Below are positions 40,567 to 49,200 of a stretch of DNA of 49,993 nt, piece after piece. The notes beneath the pieces are model-generated. The model worked only from the letters and a program-made list of their open reading frames with translations. It ran no database searches and was not told where the DNA came from. The position numbers and the translations under genes are program-made. The first letter of the stretch is position 1. Every line of letters begins with the position of its first letter. The stretch is from Alistipes sp. ZOR0009 (GTDB lineage: Bacteria; Bacteroidota; Bacteroidia; Bacteroidales; ZOR0009), in the NCBI RefSeq assembly GCF_000798815.1, contig NZ_JTLD01000010.1, forward strand, positions 1 through 49,993. The letters are read 5' to 3'.

Positions 40567-43350
40567 ATGAACTGGCTGTACTGGATGAAGTCCACATCGA
40601 TTAAATCGAAGATGCACCTTTATATTGGGATATCGGTTGCGCTAATAATGGTAATATCTTTTTCGTTCTACATCTTTACGTTAAGGAGCAATACGCGAGA
40701 GAATGCCACGAAGATGGCTGAAGAGCTCGTAAAAGGATACTCCAACGAGATGGTAGGAATCACCAATCAGGCGTACGGTTTTAGCGAATCGCTAGCCTCT
40801 TCTATTGTGTACATGTTTAACCAGCAGCTAACCAACCGTTCGGAGCTTATAAAGGAGCAGCTAACCAATAGCGCTAAAAATAACACTAACTTCAAATGTA
40901 TTTGGGTGTCGCTAGAGCACTCGGCAATCACACCAGGCTACACAAAAAGTAGTGGGCGCCGCTCCTTCCTAACTGTCCCCTCTACCAACATTCCGTACAT
41001 GGAGATGGATAAGGATATGGAGAGTTACGACGCCAAAGGACACTACTACATTGTAAAGAACAGCGGAAAACCCGACATCAAGGAACCTTACTTTTACAAC
41101 TACTACAACAATTCGGATAAAGAGGAGCTAATTACCACGGTTGCCTACCCTATAAAACATGATGCACAAACCGTAGGGGTGGCTGGTGTCGATATTCCAA
41201 TGTCAGACTTTCAGAAACTCGTAGATGAAATTAACATATATCCAGGAACGCAAGCCTACCTTGTTTCTCAAAATGGCTTTATAGCCTGCCATACCGATAA
41301 AAAGATGGTTGGTAAAAACTTTAGCCAGCTATTTGGAGACGACAACAAGCTAGATCTTCCAAAAATACTTTCAGATGCTAACCCAACCAAGCTGTACAAC
41401 GCTATAAACGACGAAGACTACTTTACCGTTTTTGTACCGCTTACCGTTGGTAGCCATACCAAATGGATGCTAGGCGTATCCATACCAACCAGCGAAATAT
41501 TTGCAGAATCGAGAAAAAGCGTTTTGATAGCAATTTTTGTATGTCTGCTTGGGCTACTCGTTATGACCTTTGTTACCAACTACATTGCTAAGCTTGTAAC
41601 CAAACCGCTACACGATCTAACCGCATCAATAAGAAAGCTCTCTAAAGGAGAGGTAAGCGACAAGGAAAAGCTCGAGATTAAAACGGGTGATGAGATGGAG
41701 GAAATAGCCAACTCGTTAAACGTGCTGGTTGATGGGCTAAACAAAACAGCCCAGTTTGCGCAGGAGATTGGCAATGGGAATCTAAAAGCCGACCATCAGC
41801 TGCTAAGCGAGAAGGATACGCTGGGCATTTCGCTTCGCGAGATGCAGTCGAGCCTAGTAAAGGCAAACGAGAAGGAGCTAGACCGCAAGAAGGAGGAAGA
41901 AAAAACCATGTGGGCCAACCAGTGCTACGCCCTATTCTCGGAGCTGCTTCGCCAAAACAACGACAACATCAAGGAACTTTCTCACAGCATTGTTAGCAAC
42001 CTGGTTAAATACCTTGACATCAACCAAGGGGGAATGTTTGTCCTAACCGATGCAGATAAAAGTTCGGAGCAGCAGCTCGAAATGACCGCCTGCTTTGCCT
42101 ACAATCGTCGAAAGATGGTTGAGCGCACCTTTGAGGTTGGCGAAGGGCTCGTTGGCCGCTGCTTTGTTGAAGGTGAAACCATTTACCTGCTCGAAATACC
42201 AGATAACTATATAAGCATCACCTCCGGATTGGGAGATACCACCCCAAAATGCCTGCTGTTAGTTCCACTTAAGATAAACAACGAGATTAACGGCGTTTTG
42301 GAGCTGGCCTCGCTAACCCCAATAGATGACTACAAGGTAAAGTTTGTAGAAAAAATTGCAGAAAGCATTGCCTCCACCATTGCAAGCGTACGCATCAACA
42401 TGCATACCGCCGAGCTGCTTAGCCAAACCCGCCAGCAGGCCGAGGAGATGGCTGCACAGGAAGAGGAGATGCGCCAAAATCTTGAGGAGCTACAATCAAC
42501 TCAGGAAGAGATGGCCCGCGTGCAGGAGGAGCAAAAGCATATCCAGGAAACGCTTCATTTCGAAAAGGCGCTGTTCAACAACTTCCTCGAAACAGTACCC
42601 GAAGCGGTTTACTTTAAGGATGAGCAAAGCCGACTAATCCGCATCAGCAAGTCGCTGCTCAAGGTTCATGGCAAGCAAAACGAAAATGAAATTCTAGGCA
42701 AAACTGATTTCGATCTATTTGGCGTAGATGAACACTCGCAAAAGGCATACAACGATGAGCAAAACATCATCCGCTCTGGCCAACCCATTTTCAACCTTAT
42801 AGAAAAGGAGCAGCACAAGGATGGCCACACAACTTGGGTTATTACCAATAAAATGCCGCTACGTGATACAAATGGTAGCATTATTGGTACCTTTGGGGTA
42901 TCGAAAGACTTTTCCGATGTAATGGAGCTACAGCTTAGCCAAAACCTATTCAATAGCATGCTCGACACCTCGAGCGAGCTCATCTACTTTAAAGACGTAG
43001 ATCGTAGGATAATCAAGGCAAACAAGACGAAGTACCTGATACACGGCTTTACCTCCGAAGCCGAAATTATAGGAAAAACCGACGAGCAACTTCTTGGCAG
43101 CAAATTTGTAGCAAGTTGGGCAGAGGAAGAGCTGGAGATTCTACAAACAGGCGTTGCTGTTGTAGATAAGCTCGAGCAAATAGAAGGAAAAGATGGAGAT
43201 CTAATTTGGACTTCGACAAGTAAGTTCCCTATTAAAAAGGACGATAAGGTTGAAGGGTTATACATTTTAGTAAAAGATGTTACTGCCGTAAAGGAGCTCG
43301 AAGATAGGGAGCAAAAGCAGGCATCGGGCGAAAAGGTAGACCTGAACTAA
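40567..43350 (+). CDS. Membrane sensor Cache-HAMP-GAF-coil-PAS-PAS, no output domain
   Basis: This 927-residue paralogue of the previous protein has the same order: helix (about 19-38), periplasmic double Cache (about 45-318, with AQTVGVAGVDIPMSDFQKLV), helix (about 322-345), HAMP, GAF (with LVGRCFVEGETIYLLEIP), coiled coil and PAS. It adds a second PAS at the C-terminus (about 793-910, NLFNSMLDTSSELIYFKDV). The GAF and coil regions are the most alike between the two proteins; the Cache parts differ more, so each probably senses another ligand. No output domain is seen here either. No terminator is seen before the next gene. Confidence 0.86.
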   Translation: MNWLYWMKSTSIKSKMHLYIGISVALIMVISFSFYIFTLRSNTRENATKMAEELVKGYSNEMVGITNQAYGFSESLASSIVYMFNQQLTNRSELIKEQLTNSAKNNTNFKCIWVSLEHSAITPGYTKSSGRRSFLTVPSTNIPYMEMDKDMESYDAKGHYYIVKNSGKPDIKEPYFYNYYNNSDKEELITTVAYPIKHDAQTVGVAGVDIPMSDFQKLVDEINIYPGTQAYLVSQNGFIACHTDKKMVGKNFSQLFGDDNKLDLPKILSDANPTKLYNAINDEDYFTVFVPLTVGSHTKWMLGVSIPTSEIFAESRKSVLIAIFVCLLGLLVMTFVTNYIAKLVTKPLHDLTASIRKLSKGEVSDKEKLEIKTGDEMEEIANSLNVLVDGLNKTAQFAQEIGNGNLKADHQLLSEKDTLGISLREMQSSLVKANEKELDRKKEEEKTMWANQCYALFSELLRQNNDNIKELSHSIVSNLVKYLDINQGGMFVLTDADKSSEQQLEMTACFAYNRRKMVERTFEVGEGLVGRCFVEGETIYLLEIPDNYISITSGLGDTTPKCLLLVPLKINNEINGVLELASLTPIDDYKVKFVEKIAESIASTIASVRINMHTAELLSQTRQQAEEMAAQEEEMRQNLEELQSTQEEMARVQEEQKHIQETLHFEKALFNNFLETVPEAVYFKDEQSRLIRISKSLLKVHGKQNENEILGKTDFDLFGVDEHSQKAYNDEQNIIRSGQPIFNLIEKEQHKDGHTTWVITNKMPLRDTNGSIIGTFGVSKDFSDVMELQLSQNLFNSMLDTSSELIYFKDVDRRIIKANKTKYLIHGFTSEAEIIGKTDEQLLGSKFVASWAEEELEILQTGVAVVDKLEQIEGKDGDLIWTSTSKFPIKKDDKVEGLYILVKDVTAVKELEDREQKQASGEKVDLN

Positions 43351-43524
43351 CAATACTAAAGAATCTCAGCAACCTACTGCTTATAACCATCGACATCGAC
43401 TATATTAATACGAGATGCAAAACGAGAATATAAGCGTGGGTTGCTGTTTTTTTGTAACCATACATATCCAAGTTAAATATCGTCTTCAATTAAGTCGTAT
43501 ATTTAGTCAACTCTTTCGTAATAA

Positions 43525-44922
43525 ATGGACTCTATCCGAGCAAACACTCAAACGGACAACCGCTACGCCATTATTGATGTAGAAACCACCGGTGGCGATC
43601 CAAAAAAAAATGGACGCCTAACCGAAGTTGCCATCTACCTGCTCGAGAAGGGCGAGATAGTTGACGAATTTACCTCGCTAATAAATCCAGAAACCCACAT
43701 ACCCAGCTACATTGCCAAGCTTACCGGCATAGACGATGCCATGGTGGAAAATGCGCCCAAATTTTACGAAGTCGCTAAGCGTATTGTGGAGATTACCCAA
43801 GATGCGGTTTTTGTAGGACATAACGTGGGGTACGACTACTCCTTTATTCAGCACGAGTTTAAGAATCTCGGCTACAGCTACCGCCGAATGACCTTTGATA
43901 CGGTAAAAATGAGCCGCAAGCTCCTGCCCGGCCATAAAAGCTACAGCTTGGGAAACCTTTGCGAAGACCTCAACATCAAAATCGAAAATAGGCACCGAGC
44001 AGCCGGAGATGCACGCGCCACCGTCGAGCTCTTTAAGCTGCTGTTAAACCATATTAGCCAGGAGGACATCCCCTCTAACGCCGAGATAGCCCACCTCTTT
44101 GGCAGCAACATTGCCCGCATGCTGTTCGAAACTCTCCCCGAGGAGACCGGTGTCTACTTCCTTCACGACGCCGATGCCAACGTGATATACATCGGCAAGA
44201 GCAGCAACATTGCCAAACGGGTTCTCACCCATTTTGCCAACCATAAGGACAAAAAAAGCATGGAGATGTGCCTCCGCGCCGCCGATATCAGCTACGAGAT
44301 TACCGGAAGCGAGCTCCTAGCCCTACTACTCGAAGATATCGAGATAAAAAGGCACCAGCCAAAGTACAACCGCGTGCAACGACGTAAAAGCAGCGAGTTT
44401 GGCATATACGCTGCGTACAACGAAAACGGCTACCTGGCGCTTACCATCGAAAAGAAGTCGAAAAATGGAATACTGGTAAGCCAATTTCCGTCGGTACAAC
44501 GCGCCAAGAAGAAGCTCTACGAGCTAATCGAAAAGTTTACCCTTTGCCAAAAAATCTGCGGACTATACAACACATCAGGAGCGTGCTTCCACTACCAAAT
44601 AGGCTCCTGCAAGGGCGCTTGCCGTGGCGATGAAGATCCCGATTTCTACAATGAGCGCGTACAGCAAGCCATCGAATACCTAAACGACATCTCCAGAAAC
44701 TTCTTTGTGGTGGAGCAAGGGCGTAACCCCGACGAAACAGCCTTTATAAAGGTAGAAAAGGGTAAGCTGGTTGGGTACGGATTTGCCAGCACCCAATTTC
44801 TAAGTGGCGGCATACACGAGCTGCACGAGCTAACAACCCCGCTACTAGATAGCGGCAACTCCATCAAAATAGTAAACGCCTACCTGGCTAAATCGAAAAC
44901 GGCAAAGACCATCCACTTTTAA
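43525..44922 (+). CDS. DEDDh exonuclease fused to GIY-YIG nuclease
   Basis: This is a 465-residue protein. The N-terminal DnaQ-like 3'-5' exonuclease (about 12-175) has D18 and E20 (IIDVETTGGD), D104 (GHNVGYDYSF), and H157 and D162 (HRAAGDARAT). The GIY-YIG domain (about 205-290) has G209-V-Y211, Y222-I-G224 and R232, followed by a UvrC-like region with Cys residues (FTLCQKICGLY, SGACFHYQIGSCKGACRG). Similar fusions are known, related to UvrC and Cho and sometimes called exonuclease/GIY-YIG or DNA polymerase III epsilon-like. It would process DNA, perhaps in repair. The exonuclease catalytic residues are intact. It lies after the sensor with 174 bp between. Confidence 0.9.
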   Translation: MDSIRANTQTDNRYAIIDVETTGGDPKKNGRLTEVAIYLLEKGEIVDEFTSLINPETHIPSYIAKLTGIDDAMVENAPKFYEVAKRIVEITQDAVFVGHNVGYDYSFIQHEFKNLGYSYRRMTFDTVKMSRKLLPGHKSYSLGNLCEDLNIKIENRHRAAGDARATVELFKLLLNHISQEDIPSNAEIAHLFGSNIARMLFETLPEETGVYFLHDADANVIYIGKSSNIAKRVLTHFANHKDKKSMEMCLRAADISYEITGSELLALLLEDIEIKRHQPKYNRVQRRKSSEFGIYAAYNENGYLALTIEKKSKNGILVSQFPSVQRAKKKLYELIEKFTLCQKICGLYNTSGACFHYQIGSCKGACRGDEDPDFYNERVQQAIEYLNDISRNFFVVEQGRNPDETAFIKVEKGKLVGYGFASTQFLSGGIHELHELTTPLLDSGNSIKIVNAYLAKSKTAKTIHF

Positions 44923-44953
44923 CCGAACAACGACTGACGTCATAAAAAACAGC

Positions 44954-44979
44954 AAGGGAGACACCTCGGTATCTCCCTT
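44954..44979 (-). terminator. Intrinsic terminator after small Lys-rich gene 1
   Basis: AAGGGAGA pairs with TCTCCCTT, and the stem can extend through ACC/GGT. On the minus strand it is followed by a T run. It lies 33 bp beyond the stop at 45012. Confidence 0.7.
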
Positions 44980-45011
44980 AACCATGAAAGTAGCAGCAAA
45001 ATTACACAACG

Positions 45012-45206
45012 TTACTTCTTTGCTGGAGCTTTCTTTTCTACGGGCTTTTCGGCCTTCTTTTCTGCTGGAGCCGCTTTCTTTTCTGCTGGCTTAGCAGCTT
45101 CCTTTTTTACAGGTGCTTTTACTTTCTCGGTCTTTACAGCTGGAGTTTGTGCAAATAGAGAACCAGCAAAAGCCACCATGGCTACAAGTGCTAAAACTTT
45201 CTTCAT
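45012..45206 (-). CDS. Tiny exported Lys/Ala/Pro-rich protein (copy 1)
   Basis: Read from the ATG at 45206, this is a 64-residue protein. It has a signal peptide MKKVLALVAMVAFAGSLFAQ with cleavage likely after AQ. The mature part of about 44 residues consists of Lys, Ala, Glu and Pro in repeating EKK and AEKK motifs, so it is probably disordered and periplasmic or surface-bound. The neighbouring gene encodes a near-identical protein, with most of the mature part shared. Function unknown. It could be a cationic linker or scaffold, but that is guesswork. The frame opens at 45263 but the signal peptide supports 45206. Confidence 0.75.
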   Translation of the reverse strand: MKKVLALVAMVAFAGSLFAQTPAVKTEKVKAPVKKEAAKPAEKKAAPAEKKAEKPVEKKAPAKK

Positions 45207-45248
45207 GACAACTACTACTTTATCTGAATAAAATGTACAGTTCAATGT

Positions 45249-45305
45249 AAACCCGCACAACAAGTATTATTTGTGCCTGCTAGTAGCAGCTAGCTATGCG
45301 GGTTT
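45249..45305. ncRNA. Predicted three-way RNA-like structure between tandem genes
   Basis: AAACCCGC (45249-45256) and GCGGGTTT (45298-45305) form a perfect 8-bp outer stem. Inside lie ACAA...TTGT (45257-45274) and CTGC...GCAG (45277-45289) hairpins. No T run follows on either strand. It could be a leader structure of the gene ending at 45012, a terminator remnant or a structured RNA. Type is uncertain. Confidence 0.3.
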
Positions 45306-45313
45306 CTAACTAG

Positions 45314-45496
45314 CTACTTCTTTACAGGAGCTGGCTTTTCAACCTTCTTTTCTGCTGGAGCAACTTTCTTTTCTGCTGGCTTAGCAGCTTCCTTCTTTGC
45401 TGGAGCTTTTACTTTTTCAGTCTTTACAGCTGGAGTTTGTGCAAATAGAGAACCAGCAAAAGCCACCATGGCTACAAGTGCAAAAATCTTCTTCAT
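45314..45496 (-). CDS. Tiny exported Lys/Ala/Pro-rich protein (copy 2)
   Basis: This 60-residue protein has the signal peptide MKKIFALVAMVAFAGSLFAQ and a mature part of Lys, Ala, Glu and Pro very like the neighbouring copy. The shared stretch TPAVKTEKVKAP is identical and then the EKK repeats differ by a few residues. It arose by tandem duplication. A -7 element (TATATTTG) lies 61 bp upstream of its ATG, so it may be the first gene of a two-gene unit. Function unknown. Confidence 0.75.
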   Translation of the reverse strand: MKKIFALVAMVAFAGSLFAQTPAVKTEKVKAPAKKEAAKPAEKKVAPAEKKVEKPAPVKK

Positions 45497-45556
45497 AACT
45501 TTTATTTTAAAGATTTACCATTGTTTTTACAAGCATCTTTACCGTGCTTGCAGTAG

Positions 45557-45564
45557 CAAATATA
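45557..45564 (-). promoter_or_regulatory. Candidate -7 promoter element
   Basis: TATATTTG on the minus strand matches TAnnTTTG exactly, 61 bp upstream of the ATG at 45496. No clear TTG at -33. An inverted repeat, CAAGCA...TGCTTG (45530-45550), lies between it and the start codon. Confidence 0.45.
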
Positions 45565-45673
45565 GGTTCATTCTATTAGAATAGAATTAATACCCTATTA
45601 GATCTTTCTTAGAAAATAGCCCTCCCCTGCAAAGGCATAGCTCGCTTTTAAAGGACCGGCGTATACAAAAAAC

Positions 45674-45700
45674 AAGCGCAGCCGTATGCTGGCTGCGCTT
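45674..45700 (-). terminator. Intrinsic terminator of DUF5723 operon
   Basis: AAGCGCAGCC pairs with GGCTGCGCTT around a 7-base loop, followed on minus by a T run. It lies 37 bp beyond the stop at 45737. Confidence 0.85.
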
Positions 45701-45736
45701 AAATATGCTATTAGGCTAACGCCTCAACTATACGAG

Positions 45737-47188
45737 CTAGCTGCCTAGCTGAGGAGCAACCTCCTTCTTTTTAGCCCTAGAGCCAAACTGAAGGTTAATA
45801 CCAAACTGGCAGTTAAAGCTACGGGTGTAACCCGGAATACCAACCGAAGAACCGCTATCAGACTTCAGGTTAACCATCCTAGAGAGGATATTGTCGGTAA
45901 CAATATAGAACTGAATAGGCTTACCACCTATAATAATCCCCGCACCAAAGTTATTCATGCTTCGGTTGTAGATGGAGTAGGTTAACGTAAAGGCCAAGGC
46001 CCTAAAAGGGGTAGCATTAGCCGAAAGCGTAAAGGCAGGATCGAAGTAGCTACCATAAAAGCCTCCACGTAGAAGGGCACCACAGTTTAACCAGCTTAAG
46101 GCTTGGTAGGTTCCGCCTAAGTAAAGTTTCGTTTTTAGCATGGTACTAAACTTGGCATGCTCGTCGGTTGGCTTAAACTTTGTTTTTAGCGTATCGCCAA
46201 TAGCCTCTAGCGCCTTACCAAAGTCGATGCTCCCGTTTTCGTCGGGAGTAATGTCTGCTCCGTTAAAGTCGTACGATCCCTTCGATACCAGCTTGTAGCC
46301 ATTTTGCGACCAACGGATAAAACCAAAGTCGTTTACGCTACCATAAAAGGTAAACTTATCGTTTAGCTTGTAGGTGGCCCCAAGATCTAGCCCCAAGCCT
46401 AAGTTAGAGCCAAACTTGTAATCGTTCGACGTGCCAGTTTCGCTTTTCTCAAAGTTTACGCCATCTATCTTACCCTCTGCATCGTAGGTAAAGCTAAGCC
46501 GTGGAGCAGAAATAAAGACCTCGGCATCTACATTAATGGTCGATTTTTGAAAATCGTCGGAGGTAACGATGTTGGCCTTAAAGCGGTTGGTCTTTATGGC
46601 TGCTATCCCGTTAAGAACCTTAATTCGAGCACCGGCAGTAAGCTTCTCGTTCACAACCTTCGACAGCCCAAAGCCTGTCTCCACATAGGAAGCGCTATTA
46701 ATGGCCAGGTCGTTAAGATCAATGGTACGCGGACGGCCTGTTTCGAAATCGTAGTTGCCATCCTTTAGGTCGATAAGCCCTTTAGGATAGGTAAATCCGG
46801 CTGAAGTCTTAGAGGTGATGTTAAAGTGGCCGTAAAACGAGCTCACCCTAAATCCAAACGAGATAATATCGAGCTGGTTGTCCAAACGAATAAAGTTAAT
46901 CTTACCCAGCTGCTTCGAAATGCCGTTAACATCAAACACCAACGAATCCTTACGCAGCCCGGTTCCCTTTTTTAGCACATCGGTAAAGGCAAACGAGGAG
47001 TTGTTGTAGCCTATACTGAAGTTGGATAAAAGCGGAAAGCCAACATAGGTGGTAAACTCGGGGTTTACCGAAGGGTTAAGAAACGTAGATTGCGGAACCC
47101 TAGACATAAAGTAAAGGGTTTTATCCTGTGCGAAGCTGCCAACGCTAGCGGCAGCAAGTATGGCGAGTAGTGCTAATTTTTTCATCAT
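45737..47188 (-). CDS. DUF5723-family outer-membrane-type protein
   Basis: This 483-residue protein has a signal peptide (MMKKLALLAILAAASVGSFA) and a mature part rich in alternating aromatic/hydrophobic strands and Gly, consistent with an outer-membrane beta-barrel. It matches the Bacteroidota DUF5723 pattern in its opening, FMSRVPQSTFLNPSVNPEF, and in SFYGHFNITSKTSAGFTYPK, LGLDLGATYKLNDKFTFYGS and FGAGIIIGGKPIQFYIVTDN near the end. The family resembles PorP/SprF-type proteins in its layout. The exact function is not known. It lies 20 bp after the lipoprotein gene, so the two are co-transcribed and probably work together at the cell surface. Confidence 0.85.
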   Translation of the reverse strand: MMKKLALLAILAAASVGSFAQDKTLYFMSRVPQSTFLNPSVNPEFTTYVGFPLLSNFSIGYNNSSFAFTDVLKKGTGLRKDSLVFDVNGISKQLGKINFIRLDNQLDIISFGFRVSSFYGHFNITSKTSAGFTYPKGLIDLKDGNYDFETGRPRTIDLNDLAINSASYVETGFGLSKVVNEKLTAGARIKVLNGIAAIKTNRFKANIVTSDDFQKSTINVDAEVFISAPRLSFTYDAEGKIDGVNFEKSETGTSNDYKFGSNLGLGLDLGATYKLNDKFTFYGSVNDFGFIRWSQNGYKLVSKGSYDFNGADITPDENGSIDFGKALEAIGDTLKTKFKPTDEHAKFSTMLKTKLYLGGTYQALSWLNCGALLRGGFYGSYFDPAFTLSANATPFRALAFTLTYSIYNRSMNNFGAGIIIGGKPIQFYIVTDNILSRMVNLKSDSGSSVGIPGYTRSFNCQFGINLQFGSRAKKKEVAPQLGS

Positions 47189-47208
47189 TATACCGATATG
47201 TACAGTTG

Positions 47209-48774
47209 CTACAGATTATTAAGATTTGCTTTAACGAAACCAATCACCTTGATATCCACCTTATAGGATGCAAGCAGCTTTATCAACTGCCCGCTTTGGT
47301 GTCCCTCGGTGCTGGCCTTTATCTCAAAAATAATTCGGTTCCCATTCTTCAGCTTTTGAATGCGCACCTGATCGTAATCTGCATCCACCTTCGAGTCGGT
47401 TGATAATATATTGCCATTGCTTACTGTCGCAGCCTTTATGATGAATGGCGTGGCCAGTATTTTATCTAGCACATTACCCTTCTCGTCTACAATGTAGGCA
47501 TTAACCTCCATGTTAACAGGGAAGCCGTTCTTAAGCTGCAGCTGCAGCTTCATTCTTTCCACGTTTTTGCTATCCTTCACCAAATCGGTAAAGTTATACG
47601 AGGAGGTATCGGTAAAAACAAGGTTGCTAGCCAAGATATTAAGCGGCAAATCGGCCTTAGCGCCAATGTAAAGCTTATCGTTTACGTTAATACGATTTTT
47701 AACCGCCGGATTTTGTGGCGTATTGGGGTTAGCCAACAGCGTTCCGTTAAAGCTGAGCGTATTAGGAAACTTAGCAAGAATATTTACCAAGTTAGAAATA
47801 CGGCTAATAACCCCTTCACTAATAGCTCGTTTTTGGGCTACATTTGCTGGCGAAACATCAATTAATGAAGGAAGTCCAGTTACAGGATAGGTATCCTTTC
47901 CCTTTTTAGCCACCACCCCATTATGCGAAAAGCTGAAAGGTAGTACCGCATGGTTTTTAAATATCAGCTTTACCTCGGGATCCTTAATATCAAAGTTATC
48001 CACCTTAAATACGTAATCGCTAAAATCGAGCGGAAGCGAGTTACCTCCAAGCGGAATGCTTATTTGCCCCAAGCTACCTACCAGCTCCTTTACCTTTAGT
48101 GAGCTTAGCCCCAACGAAAAGGTAATCTTATCGGGAGTTGCGCTACTGCCCTGCTTGGTAACGGTATACCTAATGGTAAAGCGAAGCTGCTTTCCGCCAT
48201 TGGGTATAACCTTATACCCCGCAAGGTTAAGGTTGAGCCACTGTGGAAAAGTTTGTGAAAGCGTTTTTCCACCAGCATCTACCAAATCGGGCGACTCGAT
48301 GGTATAGGAAAAGCTACCATAAAAGTTGGCAGCACTGCTTACCGAAAGAGTACCATCGCTAAGCAGCGCCTCGTCAATCTGCTGGTCGGCGCGCTCTAAG
48401 TTTAGGTTCAGGTTGTAGGAGGTTTGTGCGGTAATGGTGGTGTTCGGGAACGAGATTCCGCTAGGAGCAGCAGCAGAAACGCTACCCTGCACATCCTTCA
48501 CGATGTTGGCGTATTTACCAAACGAAAGCGAATCGAGCGTTCTGTTGTACACCAGGTGCAGCAGCTTGCTGTTATCTACATAAATAAAGCTGGAGGTGTC
48601 GCTATTCTTAGGCAGCAGCTGCTCTAAGCTTACCGAGCCGCTGGCTACGGGTAGGGCTACAGAGGTGGATACATCAACCGACGAGGATATCCGATCCATG
48701 TTGTACTCCTCCTTTACGCACGACGACAAGGCTAATGCAAGAATAATTGCAGAGAAAAAACGATTATTAACCAT
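47209..48774 (-). CDS. Lipoprotein of unknown function paired with DUF5723 gene
   Basis: This 521-residue protein has a lipoprotein signal peptide MVNNRFFSAIILALALSSC with the lipidated Cys at residue 19, followed by VKEEYNMDRISSSVDVST. The rest is beta-rich with many short strands and Ser/Thr/Asn-rich loops; no enzyme motif is seen. Similar hypothetical lipoproteins are found next to DUF5723 genes in other Bacteroidota, as I recall, but I cannot name the family. It would be attached to the outer membrane and may be a partner of the barrel protein encoded downstream. A -7 element lies 31 bp upstream of its start. Confidence 0.75.
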   Translation of the reverse strand: MVNNRFFSAIILALALSSCVKEEYNMDRISSSVDVSTSVALPVASGSVSLEQLLPKNSDTSSFIYVDNSKLLHLVYNRTLDSLSFGKYANIVKDVQGSVSAAAPSGISFPNTTITAQTSYNLNLNLERADQQIDEALLSDGTLSVSSAANFYGSFSYTIESPDLVDAGGKTLSQTFPQWLNLNLAGYKVIPNGGKQLRFTIRYTVTKQGSSATPDKITFSLGLSSLKVKELVGSLGQISIPLGGNSLPLDFSDYVFKVDNFDIKDPEVKLIFKNHAVLPFSFSHNGVVAKKGKDTYPVTGLPSLIDVSPANVAQKRAISEGVISRISNLVNILAKFPNTLSFNGTLLANPNTPQNPAVKNRINVNDKLYIGAKADLPLNILASNLVFTDTSSYNFTDLVKDSKNVERMKLQLQLKNGFPVNMEVNAYIVDEKGNVLDKILATPFIIKAATVSNGNILSTDSKVDADYDQVRIQKLKNGNRIIFEIKASTEGHQSGQLIKLLASYKVDIKVIGFVKANLNNL

Positions 48775-49162
48775 GATATATAAATATTTTACCCTTTAAT
48801 GCTGCAAAAGTATAATTAAAATTGCTTAACAGAGCGGGCGTAACTTTTTTAAACAAACGCGAGCTGCTGCTCATTGCAGCTGCGGTCTGGCAACTGTAGC
48901 TGGCAAGGTGTATATGGATAGATGATGGCTAACAAAGAGGCCTGCTGCCCAGCCATTGCCAGGTGTTACCGATACCTGCAGCCCTAGCCTGCGCCCATTC
49001 GTACACAATAAAAATCCCGTCATATCTCCCGCCCCCAAACTTTTTCTTACCGTTTACACAGCAAGCTAAGCGGCCTCAAGGCAAAAAAGAAGCAGGCAAA
49101 TTCGGCAACAAGAGTTCTCCTACCTCGGGAGACGAAAAGTAGGCCGCCCCTAAAAAAAAGCA
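48775..49162. other. Gene-free region, part 1
   Basis: No gene is convincing here. It holds the promoter of the lipoprotein gene at its left end (48805-48812), a GCTGC...GCAGC inverted repeat near 48863-48880 and unremarkable sequence after it. Confidence 0.5.
48805..48812 (-). promoter_or_regulatory. Candidate -7 promoter element of lipoprotein-DUF5723 operon
   Basis: TACTTTTG on the minus strand matches TAnnTTTG exactly, 31 bp upstream of the ATG at 48774. No TTG at -33 is evident. Confidence 0.5.
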
Positions 49163-49200
49163 CCCGATCAAATGATGCAAACCTGCTGTATTTGATCGGG
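49163..49200. terminator. Orphan terminator-like hairpin
   Basis: CCCGATCAAAT (49163-49173) pairs perfectly with ATTTGATCGGG (49190-49200) around a 16-base loop. A T run follows on the minus strand and a weaker one on plus. No protein gene of either strand ends here, so it may end an unseen small RNA. Confidence 0.55.
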
